Shown: in pieces, positions 6,102-6,104 of the stretch | How positions within the stretch are numbered: position 1 is the first letter of the stretch | How the letters are laid out: each line of letters opens with the position of its first letter | DNA from: Sulfurovum sp. | GTDB taxonomy: Bacteria; Campylobacterota; Campylobacteria; Campylobacterales; Sulfurovaceae | Length of the DNA: 6,104 bases | Assembly (NCBI GenBank): GCA_020721385.1 | Contig: DYMW01000086.1 | Location: forward strand, 1 to 6,104 | Direction: 5' to 3' | Position numbers and translations under genes: made by a program | Notes under the pieces: generated by a model | Told to the model about the DNA's origin: nothing | Databases searched by the model: none | What the model saw: only the letters and a program-made list of their open reading frames with translations

Positions 6102-6104
6102 ATT

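Noticed and set aside
1..6104. CRISPR arrays, tRNA/rRNA, insertion-sequence ends, phage attachment sites, defence systems
   Set aside because: No regularly spaced repeats, cloverleaf, transposase, integrase or defence-protein motif was seen on either strand.

Overview
The window is AT-rich bacterial DNA with short intergenic gaps, AGGA/AGGAG Shine-Dalgarno sites and -10 boxes without a recognisable -35. Together with the protein style (a FadL-family porin whose mature N-terminus is GYKIPEQS-like, and Lys/Asn/Glu-rich proteins), this suggests a marine, free-living member of the Campylobacterota such as the Sulfurimonas, Sulfurovum or Arcobacter relatives. That assignment is inference; no rRNA or marker gene is present.

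Left part, 11-4049: three tightly packed genes on the + strand, almost certainly one operon. They encode a lipase-like alpha/beta hydrolase with a lipoprotein signal, a FadL/OmpP1/TodX-family outer-membrane channel, and an AMP-forming fatty acyl-CoA ligase. The gaps are 9 nt and 1 nt. The simplest reading is a complete path for exogenous lipid: ester cleavage at the cell surface or in the periplasm, passage across the outer membrane, and trapping in the cytoplasm as acyl-CoA. The operon's promoter lies before the window, which opens on the first gene's ribosome-binding site. No beta-oxidation gene is in view, so the fate of the acyl-CoA is open.

Gap, 4050-4367: 318 bases with no convincing protein gene but visible organisation. 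About 100 very AT-rich bases come first. They are followed by two 8-base direct repeats 11 bases apart, a perfect TATAAT, two adjacent inverted repeats with pyrimidine-rich loops ending in a T run (a candidate small RNA or structured leader of about 130 nt), and a second TATAAT just ahead of the next gene. This gap is the least explained part of the window.

Right part, 4368-6101: one 577-residue AAA+ ATPase starting at TTG, with an N-terminal region of about 300 residues that appears to hold two winged-helix-like modules. Its Walker B motif carries Asn where Asp is usual. It has no neighbour in the window that would reveal its substrate and is probably a separate transcription unit.
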